The notes: generated by a model from the letters alone, not told the origin. 64,000 nucleotides of DNA from Olivibacter domesticus (GCF_900109575.1 NZ_FOAF01000009.1:167150-231149), one strand, 5' to 3'. Counted from the first letter of the stretch, positions 25,484 to 35,368 are shown. Numbers and translations: made by a program.

Positions 25484-28342
25484 ATGAACGTATATAAAAC
25501 ACATATAATATTAAAAATCAATATATTAACAATAATTATATCAACTTTAATATCACATAGGGTAAATGCCCAAATTTTTGATGACTATCAAAACCCTCCA
25601 AGTGTAAATTGGAAACAAATAAATACCGCATCATTCCAGGTTATATATCCAGCAGAATTCGAAGAAGAAGCACAACGTCTCACCAATAAAATGGAACAGA
25701 CTATAAGGGACCTCCAAAAGTCGATTAGTATAAAACCAAGAAAAATATCCATTATTCTGCAAAACAGAGATGTTGTTTCTAACGGTTTTGTACAACTCGC
25801 TCCCAGGCGATCTGAGTTCTCCACCACTCCCCCACAGGAAATGGATTACCAAGATTGGCTTAACAGTTTAGCGGTTCATGAGCTTAGACATGTGGTCCAA
25901 TTTGACAAGCTAACGGGCTACCTGAAACCTCCCCTATTCGAGCAGCTTGCCCTCGCCATTTTCGGCATTACTTTACCCCCTTGGTTTTATGAAGGCGATG
26001 CGGTTGGTATCGAAACTGCACTGAGCTCTGCCGGAAGGGGCCGTCTTCCATCTTGGGAAATGCCATTCAGAACAAATACACTAAGTGGTATAAAATACAG
26101 TTATCAAAAAGACTTTTTTGGCTCATTAAAAAACATCACACCGGGGTACTATCAATTGGGTTACTTCATGACCACTAAAATGCGCAACGACTATGGGGGA
26201 AACTTTTTAGACAGCCTATTAACAAACATCAAGAAGAACCCCATCCGGCCCTATAACTTTAGCCGCAGCTTACAAAAATTCACAGGCCACAATACGAAGA
26301 GGTGGCATAGTGAAACGGTAGGCGAACTCGATAGTTTATGGCGCCACCAATTAGCAAAAACGCAACCCATAAACTACCCAGTTTTCCCTCAAGAACAGAA
26401 ACAGGAAGTGATGGATTTCCTCTTGCCACAAATGCTTCCGAACGGAAAGATTCTCGCCATACAGCGGAGCTACCATAGTGTACCGAGGATTGTTTGTATA
26501 GATAGCCAAAATGTAGTTACTGAAATTATAAAAACGGGCATCCAAACACAAGCACATTTCTCGTACAACGCTAACAAAATAACATGGGATGAAATGCGCT
26601 ATGATAAGCGTTACCTAAAGCAAACCTTTCACGTCATAAATGTCTTGGACCTTAAAACAAATAGATACAAACAGCTAACGCACAAAACTCGATTCTTCGC
26701 CCCTACTTTAAGTCATCAAGGAGATTCTGTTGCTGCAGTAGAAATAAATCTGCGTAACGATGTAAGCTTAGTTATTCTGAACAGTAATACGGGCAAAGAA
26801 TTAAATCGTATAAAAATCCCGGAAGGCATTGTGCTCCAAAGTCCATATTTCAAAGAAGATGGAAAAAAGGTAATCACAATTGCCCGCAGTCAAAAGGGAA
26901 CCAACCTAATGGAAATTGATCTTCAAACAAATGCTTTTACTTTTCTGATCGACTGGCAGCAGCAACAGATGGAGCGGCCGATATACACCTCTTTTGGTAT
27001 CCTATTTAAAAGTCACTTCAATGGCATCGATAACATCTACTTACTTTCCGGACCATTAAAGACGATCAAACAAGTAACCAATGTTGCTTTCGGGGCATTC
27101 AATCCTTCTTACAACGAGCACCGAGCCACGCTGCTATTCAATAACTACCAGCCCACCGGTTATCTTATAAGCCAAGTTAAAATAGACAAAAACAAACTGG
27201 ACAGTACTACCAAGAACCAGAATCATTTTATAAACTATTTTAAGCCCCTTTTAAGCCAAGAAAACCCAAAAGACACCATAATGCCTGTAGAACAAAAAAT
27301 CTTTGCTTCTAGCGCTTATAATGAAGTTAAGCATTTATTCAACTTTCATAGTATTTCCCCAGTGGGCGACGATATTTCGAGCATTGATAATTTCGATCTT
27401 GGTTTGCAGCTTATGTCAGATAATATGCTAAATACCTTTTCAACACGAATTGGTTTTAACTATGATCAAAACACTAGTAGGTCTGATTATTTTGTATCTG
27501 CATCCTTCAAAAAGTGGTTCCCAAAAATCTCTGTTCAATATAGAAACCAAGCCCAGCTGAGCAGCATACGTTCACAAAACAATTCTAACGAACGGATCCC
27601 CCTACGTTGGAGAGAGCATTATACGGAAATTAAAACAACCATTCCGCTTACTTTTAATCGCTTAAATACAATCTATAGTACTGGGCTGGCCATTGGCACC
27701 AGCTATACAAAACGCTACCAGATAAGCATCCCTAATCTCAATATTGCAAACTTCGATAAAGTAAACTTTCCCTTGTTGGTGCAATATTACTTCAATAGAA
27801 ATGAAAGAAGGAGCGTTCAAGACCTTGCACCTAAATGGGGCCAAAATTTTAATTTCATCTATCGCAACCTGGCATTTGATAAACGTTTGAGTGGAGCCAT
27901 TTTTTCAATGAAATCAACACTTTATTTTCCCGGACTATCCAACAATCACTCGCTTCAAACTCGCTTCAATTTCCAGCAACGTTCGGGTGATTATAGCTTA
28001 ACGAATGATATTCCGATGATTAGCGGATATGATCAATTAGCATCCTCTAAAGTTAACAACACATTATTTGTTGACTATAGGTTTCCAATAGCCTATCCGG
28101 ATTGGGATATCGGTCCTTTAGCATTTGTAAAACGTCTTAAAGGGGGTTTCTTTGCAGATTTCGAAAACTTTGCCCAAAGAACAAATTTTTCTCCGCGCAC
28201 TTTCGGGATCGAGTTGCGGGCAGATATGAATTTGCTACGATTCTATCTTCCTAATTTCGATGCCGGCATAAGGGCCATTTATGTTAATGAGTCTAGTCCA
28301 CAGAAAGTAATATTTACGTATGGACTTAGTTATACATATTAA
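25484..28342 (+). CDS. Putative gluzincin peptidase, TolB-like propeller and outer-membrane barrel fusion
   Basis: Exported 952-residue protein with a signal peptide (about 1-29, ending VNAQ). A peptidase-MA-like domain follows, with HELRHVVQF (His132, Glu133, His136, an HExxH motif) and WFYEGDAVGIE (Glu170, likely third zinc ligand). Residues about 310-600 look like a TolB/DPP-type beta-propeller (LLPQMLPNGKILAIQRS, APTLSHQGDSVAAVEINL). The C-terminal 300 residues have alternating-strand barrel character (TFSTRIGFNYDQNTSRSDYF) and end in GLSYTY, an aromatic terminus typical of outer-membrane insertion. Similar architectures are known to me only as uncharacterised Bacteroidota proteins. Confidence 0.75.
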   Translation: MNVYKTHIILKINILTIIISTLISHRVNAQIFDDYQNPPSVNWKQINTASFQVIYPAEFEEEAQRLTNKMEQTIRDLQKSISIKPRKISIILQNRDVVSNGFVQLAPRRSEFSTTPPQEMDYQDWLNSLAVHELRHVVQFDKLTGYLKPPLFEQLALAIFGITLPPWFYEGDAVGIETALSSAGRGRLPSWEMPFRTNTLSGIKYSYQKDFFGSLKNITPGYYQLGYFMTTKMRNDYGGNFLDSLLTNIKKNPIRPYNFSRSLQKFTGHNTKRWHSETVGELDSLWRHQLAKTQPINYPVFPQEQKQEVMDFLLPQMLPNGKILAIQRSYHSVPRIVCIDSQNVVTEIIKTGIQTQAHFSYNANKITWDEMRYDKRYLKQTFHVINVLDLKTNRYKQLTHKTRFFAPTLSHQGDSVAAVEINLRNDVSLVILNSNTGKELNRIKIPEGIVLQSPYFKEDGKKVITIARSQKGTNLMEIDLQTNAFTFLIDWQQQQMERPIYTSFGILFKSHFNGIDNIYLLSGPLKTIKQVTNVAFGAFNPSYNEHRATLLFNNYQPTGYLISQVKIDKNKLDSTTKNQNHFINYFKPLLSQENPKDTIMPVEQKIFASSAYNEVKHLFNFHSISPVGDDISSIDNFDLGLQLMSDNMLNTFSTRIGFNYDQNTSRSDYFVSASFKKWFPKISVQYRNQAQLSSIRSQNNSNERIPLRWREHYTEIKTTIPLTFNRLNTIYSTGLAIGTSYTKRYQISIPNLNIANFDKVNFPLLVQYYFNRNERRSVQDLAPKWGQNFNFIYRNLAFDKRLSGAIFSMKSTLYFPGLSNNHSLQTRFNFQQRSGDYSLTNDIPMISGYDQLASSKVNNTLFVDYRFPIAYPDWDIGPLAFVKRLKGGFFADFENFAQRTNFSPRTFGIELRADMNLLRFYLPNFDAGIRAIYVNESSPQKVIFTYGLSYTY

Positions 28343-28504
28343 GCTTAAGCGGTTAATCAAACAATGATATAACTATTTTTTAGCAGAAGTCATTACCAAA
28401 TTAAAAGTTTAAACAAAACAAGAGCGCTTATTTATTGTTTTAAACTCAAGCGTAAAATATTGTCATGTAATTCAAAAAAAGTATTTTAGCATAAAATTTA
28501 TCTT

Positions 28505-28816
28505 ATGAGTGCAAAAACCATTTTTATCATCATACTTACTGTATTAGTTACAATCGTACTGATGAAGAACACCGATGAGGTTATTTTTTGGATTTTTGGA
28601 GATCGGTATATTCCCAAATTAGCCATATTGGGCTCGATGTTTGCCTTTGGTTTAATCATTGGATTTTTATTGGGAAGGCCACGCAGGAAGAAAGAAATAA
28701 AAGAAATTCCTACAAAAGGTAACTTTCAAACAACAAGCACGCCGAAAGAAAACGAGGAGTTCACCGATCCGTATAGGCCAAACCTAAGTGATGATGATAG
28801 GAAATATATCGATTAA
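28505..28816 (+). CDS. LapA-like two-helix membrane protein
   Basis: 103-residue inner-membrane protein with two transmembrane segments (about 4-20 and 41-58; LAILGSMFAFGLIIGFLLG) and a charged cytoplasmic tail (RPRRKKEIKEIP ... DPYRPNLSDDDRKYID). The layout resembles the LapA/DUF1049 family, whose E. coli member works with LapB in LPS assembly control. No LapB-like TPR gene is adjacent. The assignment rests on topology and general pattern. Confidence 0.65.
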   Translation: MSAKTIFIIILTVLVTIVLMKNTDEVIFWIFGDRYIPKLAILGSMFAFGLIIGFLLGRPRRKKEIKEIPTKGNFQTTSTPKENEEFTDPYRPNLSDDDRKYID

Positions 28817-28820
28817 CTGT

Positions 28821-29501
28821 TTAATTCATATTAAAAGGTTGTTGACTTTTAACTACACTTTTGGATTCTAAAACCAGCACTACCACCATTACGCCAATCA
28901 CGATCGACAATCCAATTTGAAGGATGGAAAAAAGCTTTGTACCAGAAACAACGAATTGGGCATCGGCCATTAATTCTCTACCAACCTGCGTTTGGAGTTT
29001 CTCCAGCTCAGATAATTTAGAGATGGCCATACTCAAAGCAATCTCGCTTTCTTTTTTATACTGTTCTGTTTTCTGAAAAAGCTCAGGCAGAGAAGCACCC
29101 AATAATTGTTTCTCCAAATCCGTGTATGCTGCCAAAAGCTCTTTAAAGTTTTGCAAATATTGTTTTTCTTGTGCCACCAGATACGTCTCGCTATACTTGT
29201 TAAGTAAAGAATCTATAGCAAGACTATGAGGTTTCAGCTGATTACCAAGTCCTATTAGCTGAGAGGGGGAGGAACTACTTACAAAATCTAAAATCAAATA
29301 TTTTTTCGCATGGAGATGTTCTGCCATGTAAAAGATATCTGAAGCTGGAACTAATCGGTCGTCATATAATGACAAGAGAGAATTGCTAATATTCTTAACG
29401 TTTTTATCTTCCAAAACCCTAATTAATATAGTACAAGCCATTATACAAAACAACAGAGAAGCAACTTTAATTTTTTGCTTTATAAAATACGTCCACTTCA
29501 T
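28821..29501 (-). CDS. Four-helix-bundle (MCP-like) sensory membrane protein
   Basis: 226 residues with a transmembrane segment at each end (about 11-27 and 190-212) and a periplasmic all-helical region between (ISNSLLSLYDDRLVPASDIF, LIGLGNQLKPHSLAIDSLL). This matches the ligand-binding 4HB_MCP module of chemoreceptors, but no HAMP or signalling domain follows; the protein stops 14 residues after the second helix. It is therefore a stand-alone sensor-like protein. It is transcribed away from the histidine kinase from its own promoter. Function unknown. Confidence 0.75.
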   Translation of the reverse strand: MKWTYFIKQKIKVASLLFCIMACTILIRVLEDKNVKNISNSLLSLYDDRLVPASDIFYMAEHLHAKKYLILDFVSSSSPSQLIGLGNQLKPHSLAIDSLLNKYSETYLVAQEKQYLQNFKELLAAYTDLEKQLLGASLPELFQKTEQYKKESEIALSMAISKLSELEKLQTQVGRELMADAQFVVSGTKLFSILQIGLSIVIGVMVVVLVLESKSVVKSQQPFNMN

Positions 29502-29564
29502 AATCGAAATCAGTTAAGTTTGAGAGATCGGTTTACTCGCCTAGCTTAATGGTTTGGAAAAAAA

Positions 29565-29595
29565 CAAACTTAATGAAAATTCTGCAGTCGCACAA
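29565..29595 (-). promoter_or_regulatory. Bacteroidota sigma-ABfr-type promoter, 4HB gene
   Basis: On the minus strand TTG (29595-29593), 20 bases, TAAGTTTG (29572-29565). It points at the four-helix-bundle gene starting at 29501, leaving a leader of about 57 bases. Confidence 0.75.
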
Positions 29596-29692
29596 TTTGA
29601 TTTACATAGAAACATGGCCTTGTTTCTACCTGTTTTCCGGTAATTTCTGTCAAAATTTCGAGAAGTAAAGAAATATTCACAATTTTAATAAC

Positions 29693-31687
29693 ATGTCCAA
29701 ACTTTTACGCCTTACATTTTTGCTCTTAGCCTTGTCGCTATCCAGCAAAGCTCAACAACCTCTAAATGGTCCAAAATATGCCGACAGCTTACAATCCTTA
29801 TTAAAGAAGGGTTTATCTGACAGTATTAAGGCGAGGGCGAATTTTCTTTTATTTACTTTTTGGCTCCCTAAAGATATCTCAAAAGCAAAGCAATATTTGG
29901 ATGATGGTAAAAGGTTAAGTATAAAATACCCATTTTTAAAAGGAATCTCGTATGCACAAGATGGATATTTTTATTATGCTACAGATCCGGCAAAAAGTGA
30001 AATTGCCTATATGAAAGCAGATAGTATTCTTAAAAAATTCAACACAAAGGAAGCTTATAATGTCCGTTCAAACTTGTGGGTAAATTATGCGGTTATCCAA
30101 CAACGCAAAGATGACGACAGAGCTTTTATAGATATTATATTAAACAAAGCCATACCGCTAGCCAAACAGTTTAGTGACAGCACTATGCTCGGCTCACAAT
30201 ATGTTGCAGTAAGTGTTGCATTTATGAATTTAGAGCAGTATGATAAAGCAGAAACTTATCTGAACACTGCTATTCAATTTTTAAGGAAATCAACAATAGA
30301 ACCCTCCCGCTTGGTAGCGGCCTATAACAGGGCCGGAGAAAATTACATCTTATTGAAAAAATACCCAGAGGCCAAACAAGCGTTAGATAGTATTAAGCAC
30401 ATACTAACCCCCTACCCTCAATCAGAATTATACGCAGGATACTACCTGGTTGAAGGCATGTACTATCATCATCTAAATGAATTTCAAAAGGCATTGATCA
30501 GTTTTGACAAGGGTATTGGAAGTGCAAATGGGCCGAATAAAGTCTATAGAATTCAAGAGATTCAGTTTTTTAAAATCAAATCGCTAATTGCTGCAAAAAA
30601 ATTTCAAGACGCGAAGAAAATACTGTTAAATCTTTCATCTGACGAAGAACTTATGTCGCTAGATGATAGTCGACTGGAAATATATGCGGGTATGTCAGAA
30701 ACATATGCTGGATTAGAAGACACTCGGTTGGCCTATCTATGGAATAAACGTTACAGTGAATTAAGCGACAGCTTAAATGCTAGTCGGCTAAAAAATGACA
30801 TACATGAATTAGAGATAAAATACCAAGATGCCGAGAAACAAAAGAAAATAACAAAGCTTGAAGCAGAAAAGGAAAAGGCTGTTCTCTCTTCCAAGAATAC
30901 GAAGCTTGCAAATTGGCTATTAGGTATAACGAGTGTATCTCTTTTAATAATAGCTATTTTTATTCTGTACTATTATAGGAACAAAGGGAAATTAGCTACA
31001 CAAAAAGAAATAAATTATAAACAACAACTGAAAGAAATGGAGCACCAGCAGCAATTAATAACCACAAAAGCTGTATTAGAGGGCGAGGAAAAGGAGCGAG
31101 CCAGAGTAGCCCGTGATCTCCATGACGGCCTCGGAGGTATGTTGGCAGGTGTCAAAATAAACCTTTCGGGTTGGGCGGCTAACCATGATACGCAAACACA
31201 GGATGTGGAGTTAAGCAGAATAATAGGCCAGTTAGATAATTCTGTAAAAGAACTAAGGCTTATAGCGCGGAATATGATGCCTGAAACCTTGCTCAAATTC
31301 GGTCTGGAAACAGCGCTTAGAGATTTATGCGAATCAATAATGTCTGAAAGTCTTCATGTTGATTTCCAACCTTTCGGCATTAAAAAGGACATACCACTGC
31401 CTATACAGATAACCGTTTATCGCATCGTTCAAGAAATATTATCTAATACTATTCGCCATGCCAAAGCAACCAACATCGTATTACAGTGTAGCTTGAACGA
31501 AGGAATTTTTTTCATCACAGCGGAAGACAATGGAATAGGCTTTGATGCTAATACTTTAAAGGACAAAGCAGGCATGGGACTGAATAATATTAAAAATAGA
31601 GTTGAATATCTAAAGGGTAAAGTAGAAATCATATCTACAATCAACGAAGGAACTACAGTAAACATAGAGTTAAACACAAAAATCTAA
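29693..31687 (+). CDS. TPR-containing sensor histidine kinase (NarL/DesK class)
   Basis: 664-residue kinase. A signal peptide (about 1-20) is followed by a periplasmic TPR-like helical region (about 30-370), a transmembrane helix (about 405-428), a coiled-coil linker, and HisKA_3 with ERARVARDLHDGLGGMLAG (phospho-acceptor His477). The HATPase domain has the N-box EILSNTIRHAKATN and G-boxes EDNGIGFD and GMGLNNI. Such kinases normally pair with a LuxR-type response regulator, but none is next to it or elsewhere in the window. It is divergent from the 4HB sensor gene. Confidence 0.92.
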   Translation: MSKLLRLTFLLLALSLSSKAQQPLNGPKYADSLQSLLKKGLSDSIKARANFLLFTFWLPKDISKAKQYLDDGKRLSIKYPFLKGISYAQDGYFYYATDPAKSEIAYMKADSILKKFNTKEAYNVRSNLWVNYAVIQQRKDDDRAFIDIILNKAIPLAKQFSDSTMLGSQYVAVSVAFMNLEQYDKAETYLNTAIQFLRKSTIEPSRLVAAYNRAGENYILLKKYPEAKQALDSIKHILTPYPQSELYAGYYLVEGMYYHHLNEFQKALISFDKGIGSANGPNKVYRIQEIQFFKIKSLIAAKKFQDAKKILLNLSSDEELMSLDDSRLEIYAGMSETYAGLEDTRLAYLWNKRYSELSDSLNASRLKNDIHELEIKYQDAEKQKKITKLEAEKEKAVLSSKNTKLANWLLGITSVSLLIIAIFILYYYRNKGKLATQKEINYKQQLKEMEHQQQLITTKAVLEGEEKERARVARDLHDGLGGMLAGVKINLSGWAANHDTQTQDVELSRIIGQLDNSVKELRLIARNMMPETLLKFGLETALRDLCESIMSESLHVDFQPFGIKKDIPLPIQITVYRIVQEILSNTIRHAKATNIVLQCSLNEGIFFITAEDNGIGFDANTLKDKAGMGLNNIKNRVEYLKGKVEIISTINEGTTVNIELNTKI

Positions 31688-31689
31688 AC

Positions 31690-31824
31690 AAAATACCTTC
31701 GCTATGCTCGGTGGTCCCGAAAAGGGGATTGGCGGTGTCGCGCTAGCCCCGCACGCAGAGGCTACCACCATCCCTGATAGGGAGGCTTCAAGCAATAGAA
31801 AGCCACTCGCTATGCTCATTAGTT
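31690..31824. other. GC-rich structured island, candidate RNA or decayed element
   Basis: About 130 bases, clearly more GC-rich than the surroundings, between the kinase and tRNA-Ser. An exact 11-base direct repeat, TCGCTATGCTC, occurs at 31699-31709 and 31807-31817. Possible helices are GGTGGT (31710-31715) with ACCACC (31764-31769) and TCCCT/AGGGA (31771-31783, 3-base loop). AATAGAAAGCC near 31795 is repeated inverted right after the tRNA. No ORF fits. Not matched to any RNA family I know. Confidence 0.5.
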
Positions 31825-31880
31825 TTTTTTCATTTAAGCCATTTGTTTGAGCAAGCTCACAAATGGCTTAAATGAAAAAA
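31825..31880. terminator. Long perfect hairpin, bidirectional terminator
   Basis: 22-bp perfect stem (31825-31846 with 31859-31880) with a 12-base loop that can itself pair (GAGC/GCTC). It has T-runs at both ends, so it can terminate the kinase side and the tRNA side. Confidence 0.85.
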
Positions 31881-31897
31881 CCCGACTCATCGTCGGG
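31881..31897 (-). terminator. Rho-independent terminator of tRNA-Ser
   Basis: On the minus strand CCCGAC-GATGA-GTCGGG followed by TTTTTT, starting 13 bases after the tRNA CCA end. It lies directly against the larger hairpin. Confidence 0.8.
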
Positions 31898-31909
31898 CTT
31901 TCTATTACT

Positions 31910-31999
31910 TGGCGGAGAGAGCGGGATTCGAACCCGCGGTACCGTTTCCAGTACGACAGTTTAGCAAACTGTTCCTTTCGGCCTCTCAGGCACCTCTCC
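31910..31999 (-). tRNA. tRNA-Ser(GCU)
   Basis: 90-base class II tRNA on the minus strand. The acceptor stem GGAGAGG pairs with TCTCTCC, then G discriminator and encoded CCA. The anticodon arm is ACAGT-TTGCTAA-ACTGT with anticodon GCT, reading AGC/AGU codons. A long variable arm is present (CGTACTGGAAACGGTACC region), and the T arm is GCGGG-TTCGAAT-CCCGC. Long variable arm plus anticodon identify serine. Confidence 0.97.
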
Positions 32000-32014
32000 T
32001 TTCCTTTTGGGAAT

Positions 32015-32045
32015 GCAAACCTAATATAAAATTTTATTATTTCAA
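32015..32045 (-). promoter_or_regulatory. Promoter of tRNA-Ser
   Basis: Minus strand TTG (32045-32043), 19 bases, TAGGTTTGC (32023-32015), ending 15 bases upstream of the mature tRNA 5' end at 31999. Confidence 0.75.
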
Positions 32046-32123
32046 ATTTTATAAATACCAAATACCATAATTTTTCAACTTATAAAGCTATCAAATTGGA
32101 GCACAAGCCAATAAATTATTTAT

Positions 32124-34220
32124 TTATACTATTCGCTTGACTTCACCCTTCTTCACATCATAGTCAACTCTTACGTGATATATACTCATCAACATGCGTT
32201 TAAAGATTGCCCGGATAGTTTCAATCTCTTGCATGGTTATATTACTGTTCTTAAATTGCCCTTGACCTAACTTGCCTTCTATAATTTTATCAACCAGATT
32301 ACTTAGATTTTCAGCATCTGGCTCCTTAATGCTTCTAGAAGCAGCCTCAACAGAATCGGCCATCATTAATACCGCTGTTTCCTTAGAGAATGGGATAGGC
32401 CCTGGGTATCTGAATACTTGTTCATCCACTATTTCGTCAGGGTGATCTTTTATAAATGCATTATAAAAATAATCTGTTCTAGTGGTACCATGGTGAGTTC
32501 TGATGAAATTTATAATAGACTCGGGGAGCTGATGTTTATGCGCTAAATCTACGCCCTTGCTCACATGTGAAATAATAATTTGAGCACTCTGCTCATAGGT
32601 TAATCCATCGTGCGGATTATACCCTTTCGTTTGGTTTTCAATAAAATACTGGGGATTTTGCATCTTGCCAATATCATGGTATAATGCACCTGCTCTTACC
32701 AAAAGGGCATTCCCCCCTATTCGATAAATAGCCGCTTCCGCTAAATTGGCGACTTGCAACGAATGCTGGAAGGTACCTGGAGCTTTATATGACAATTCTC
32801 GTAAAAGTGAAGAATTTGTATTTGTAAGCTCCATTAAGGTTACATCGGATGTTATACCAAACAAACGTTCAAACGCATAAATCAAAGGATAAGCTAAAAG
32901 TGTTAAGAGTACACTCACAATGAAAGGGACGAATGAGGCGTACCCAACATCCGAAATGGAGCCGTCGCGAATTAAGATAATACCTAAATAGGCAACAAAG
33001 TAAGTGATTAAAATTATGATGGAGGATATAAGAAACTGCTCTCGTTTTACCAATGTTTTAATACTATAAATACTCACCATACCTGCGGTAACCTGAAGAA
33101 AAGCAAATTCGAAACTATTAGGTACAAAAAAGCCCGACACTAATACCATAAGTAGATGAATATTCAAGGCAAGTCGTGTATCAAACAAAATACGTACAAT
33201 AATCGGTACAATACAAAATGGAATATAATATAGGCTTGTGAGTTTAAGTTTGAGCGCCCACGACAATACCACAAGCATTCCTGTCACCACAAGCAGTATA
33301 AGCGACAGTAGCCTGTTGTTAGAAAAAACGTCAATTCTAAACAAATAAAGAAACACCATTAATAAGGTAATAACCAACCCTACTATGAGAAATTGGCCAA
33401 CAACAACAACGTTTCTATCGCCTCCGATACGAGCCTCTTCTTCATAAGCTATCCTTAAAGATTCCACTTTTTGAAAAACCTCATTATTTACCATACTTCC
33501 TGAAGCGATAATTAACTCACCTCGCTGTACCATTCCCTTGGTTGTGGAAATATTACTTAATGCGTCTGCAACCAATTTATCCGTTAGCCGTTCATTGTAA
33601 ATATAATTCGGTTGAATATAATCTCCAATTATACTTTTAAGCCACTCTTTTTCTGTAAGCGCCTTTTTTGACTCAATGATTGTGTTTGCGTAAACTAGAG
33701 CAGATTCCCTTGTGTAAACTTCCGCCGTGTTTTTCTTTTCAGCAACATTTTCAGTAGCTAAGTTAAAAGTATAGTTTTCTCCATTCGTCTGGAATCTCTT
33801 AGTTAGCGCAATAATACCTCTGTCATAAACATGAGACAAAATTTGGGTCACAGTAGAGCTATATTCAGGCATATCGTTATCTTCCAGACCACTCCCTTTC
33901 CACTTTGCTTCCAATTCGTTTAGAAAGCGCTCAATTTCATCTTTTTTTTCTTGAACATGATTATCATAAACAGGATAAACTGAAGATAAGATCTGTTCAC
34001 GATCAGTCTTCAATTCGCCAGGTGTTTTTAATATCGCAAAATTATAAGGTGCAATCAAATCTTCATGCATCCATATTTTACCTTTTTCGTATTCAAACCT
34101 AAATCTCGGTTGTTTAGGCAAAAAAATACATATAATGACGACACTGAGAATCATCATTCCGTATTTGAGTGCTACAGGATTACCTGAATAAATGGAGGAA
34201 GGATTTCGACTTTTTGACAC
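32124..34220 (-). CDS. 7TM HD-domain phosphohydrolase (PgpH-like)
   Basis: 698-residue membrane protein. One N-terminal transmembrane helix (about 19-36) precedes an extracytoplasmic 7TMR-HDED domain (about 40-265), then a seven-helix membrane block (about 275-450). A cytoplasmic HD domain has His in TFQHSLQVANLAE, HDIGKMQNP, IISHVSKGVDLA, RTHHGTTRTDYF and MADSVEAASRS. PgpH of Firmicutes hydrolyses cyclic di-AMP; the same activity is plausible but not proven here. It is single-gene by spacing, with the tRNA downstream. Confidence 0.9.
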   Translation of the reverse strand: MSKSRNPSSIYSGNPVALKYGMMILSVVIICIFLPKQPRFRFEYEKGKIWMHEDLIAPYNFAILKTPGELKTDREQILSSVYPVYDNHVQEKKDEIERFLNELEAKWKGSGLEDNDMPEYSSTVTQILSHVYDRGIIALTKRFQTNGENYTFNLATENVAEKKNTAEVYTRESALVYANTIIESKKALTEKEWLKSIIGDYIQPNYIYNERLTDKLVADALSNISTTKGMVQRGELIIASGSMVNNEVFQKVESLRIAYEEEARIGGDRNVVVVGQFLIVGLVITLLMVFLYLFRIDVFSNNRLLSLILLVVTGMLVVLSWALKLKLTSLYYIPFCIVPIIVRILFDTRLALNIHLLMVLVSGFFVPNSFEFAFLQVTAGMVSIYSIKTLVKREQFLISSIIILITYFVAYLGIILIRDGSISDVGYASFVPFIVSVLLTLLAYPLIYAFERLFGITSDVTLMELTNTNSSLLRELSYKAPGTFQHSLQVANLAEAAIYRIGGNALLVRAGALYHDIGKMQNPQYFIENQTKGYNPHDGLTYEQSAQIIISHVSKGVDLAHKHQLPESIINFIRTHHGTTRTDYFYNAFIKDHPDEIVDEQVFRYPGPIPFSKETAVLMMADSVEAASRSIKEPDAENLSNLVDKIIEGKLGQGQFKNSNITMQEIETIRAIFKRMLMSIYHVRVDYDVKKGEVKRIV

Positions 34221-34513
34221 AATAATTTAGCTAATATTTTAATGCAAACCTTATACAAACTTAGATAAAAACTCCGAAAACTAAACTTTGTTCTCGAAAC
34301 AAAGGTTTAACAACACCTAATACTGTATTCATCCACTACAAATTAAATAAACCTGAATTGGTTAAAGGATCCACCTACCCCTTGGAACAACACCAATTTG
34401 CAGTTCACGGGTACCTTCAAAAAAATGAGCAAACAAATTATTTATAGACAAAAAGAATAGGAAAATCATATATTTTTTGATATCATTGTGATATCATTAT
34501 AAAACATAAAATC

Positions 34514-35368
34514 ATGAAAGAAGAAAAATCAACCACTGCATTATCCGGCTATGTAGCTACTGTTATACTTTTAGTTATCGCCGTGACAATATATGTTAGC
34601 GCTGTATATAATAGTCCACTGTTTACTATTATCGGCATTATTCTCTCCCTGATTATCCTAAAGGGACTTACCGTTATCAATCCAAATGACGCTAAGGTTT
34701 TGATACTTTTTGGCGAATATGTTGGAACAGTGAGACAGGACGGCTTCTTTTGGGTTAATCCATTTGCAGTAAAACGAAAAGTTTCCTTAAAAGCACGTAA
34801 TCTAAACGGGCATAAAATGAAGGTTAACGACAAATTAGGAAATCCAATAGAGATAGCTGCTGTTACTGTTTGGATGGTAAAAGATACCGCAAAAGCATTG
34901 TTTGCCGTAGATGATTATATACAATACGTACAAGTTCAAAGCGAAGCGGCCGTGAGACACCTGGCAAATTTATTTGCATATGATAACTTTGAAGACGAAG
35001 AAGCGACTATAACACTTAAAGACGGTGCCCAGCAGGTTAGTCAAATGCTAGAGAAAGAACTCAACGAGCGACTTGAGAGGGCGGGAATCGAAGTGATTGA
35101 AGCAAGAATTACGCATTTAGCTTATGCTCCTGAAATAGCCAGTGCTATGCTCCAAAGACAACAGGCTACCGCGGTAGTAGCTGCCCGTAAACAAATCGTA
35201 GAAGGAGCCGTGGGTATGGTAGAAATGGCATTAGAGCGATTATCAGAAAAGGAAATTGTTCAACTAGATGAAGAAAGAAAGGCGGCTATGGTTAGTAATC
35301 TGTTAGTTGTGCTGTGCGGAGAAAAGAGTGTTTCTCCTGTAGTAAATGCAGGCACGCTCTACAATTAA
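34514..35368 (+). CDS. SPFH/band-7 domain membrane protein
   Basis: 284 residues with two N-terminal membrane segments (about 12-30 and 34-52) and then an SPFH domain (about 55-240: [47 protein letters not shown]). A C-terminal helical tail contains [20 protein letters not shown]. The family makes membrane scaffolds or microdomains; the role is usually inferred, not known. A 61-residue ribbon-helix-helix protein gene follows after 87 bases, an association I have seen described only for uncharacterised pairs. Confidence 0.9.
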   Translation: MKEEKSTTALSGYVATVILLVIAVTIYVSAVYNSPLFTIIGIILSLIILKGLTVINPNDAKVLILFGEYVGTVRQDGFFWVNPFAVKRKVSLKARNLNGHKMKVNDKLGNPIEIAAVTVWMVKDTAKALFAVDDYIQYVQVQSEAAVRHLANLFAYDNFEDEEATITLKDGAQQVSQMLEKELNERLERAGIEVIEARITHLAYAPEIASAMLQRQQATAVVAARKQIVEGAVGMVEMALERLSEKEIVQLDEERKAAMVSNLLVVLCGEKSVSPVVNAGTLYN

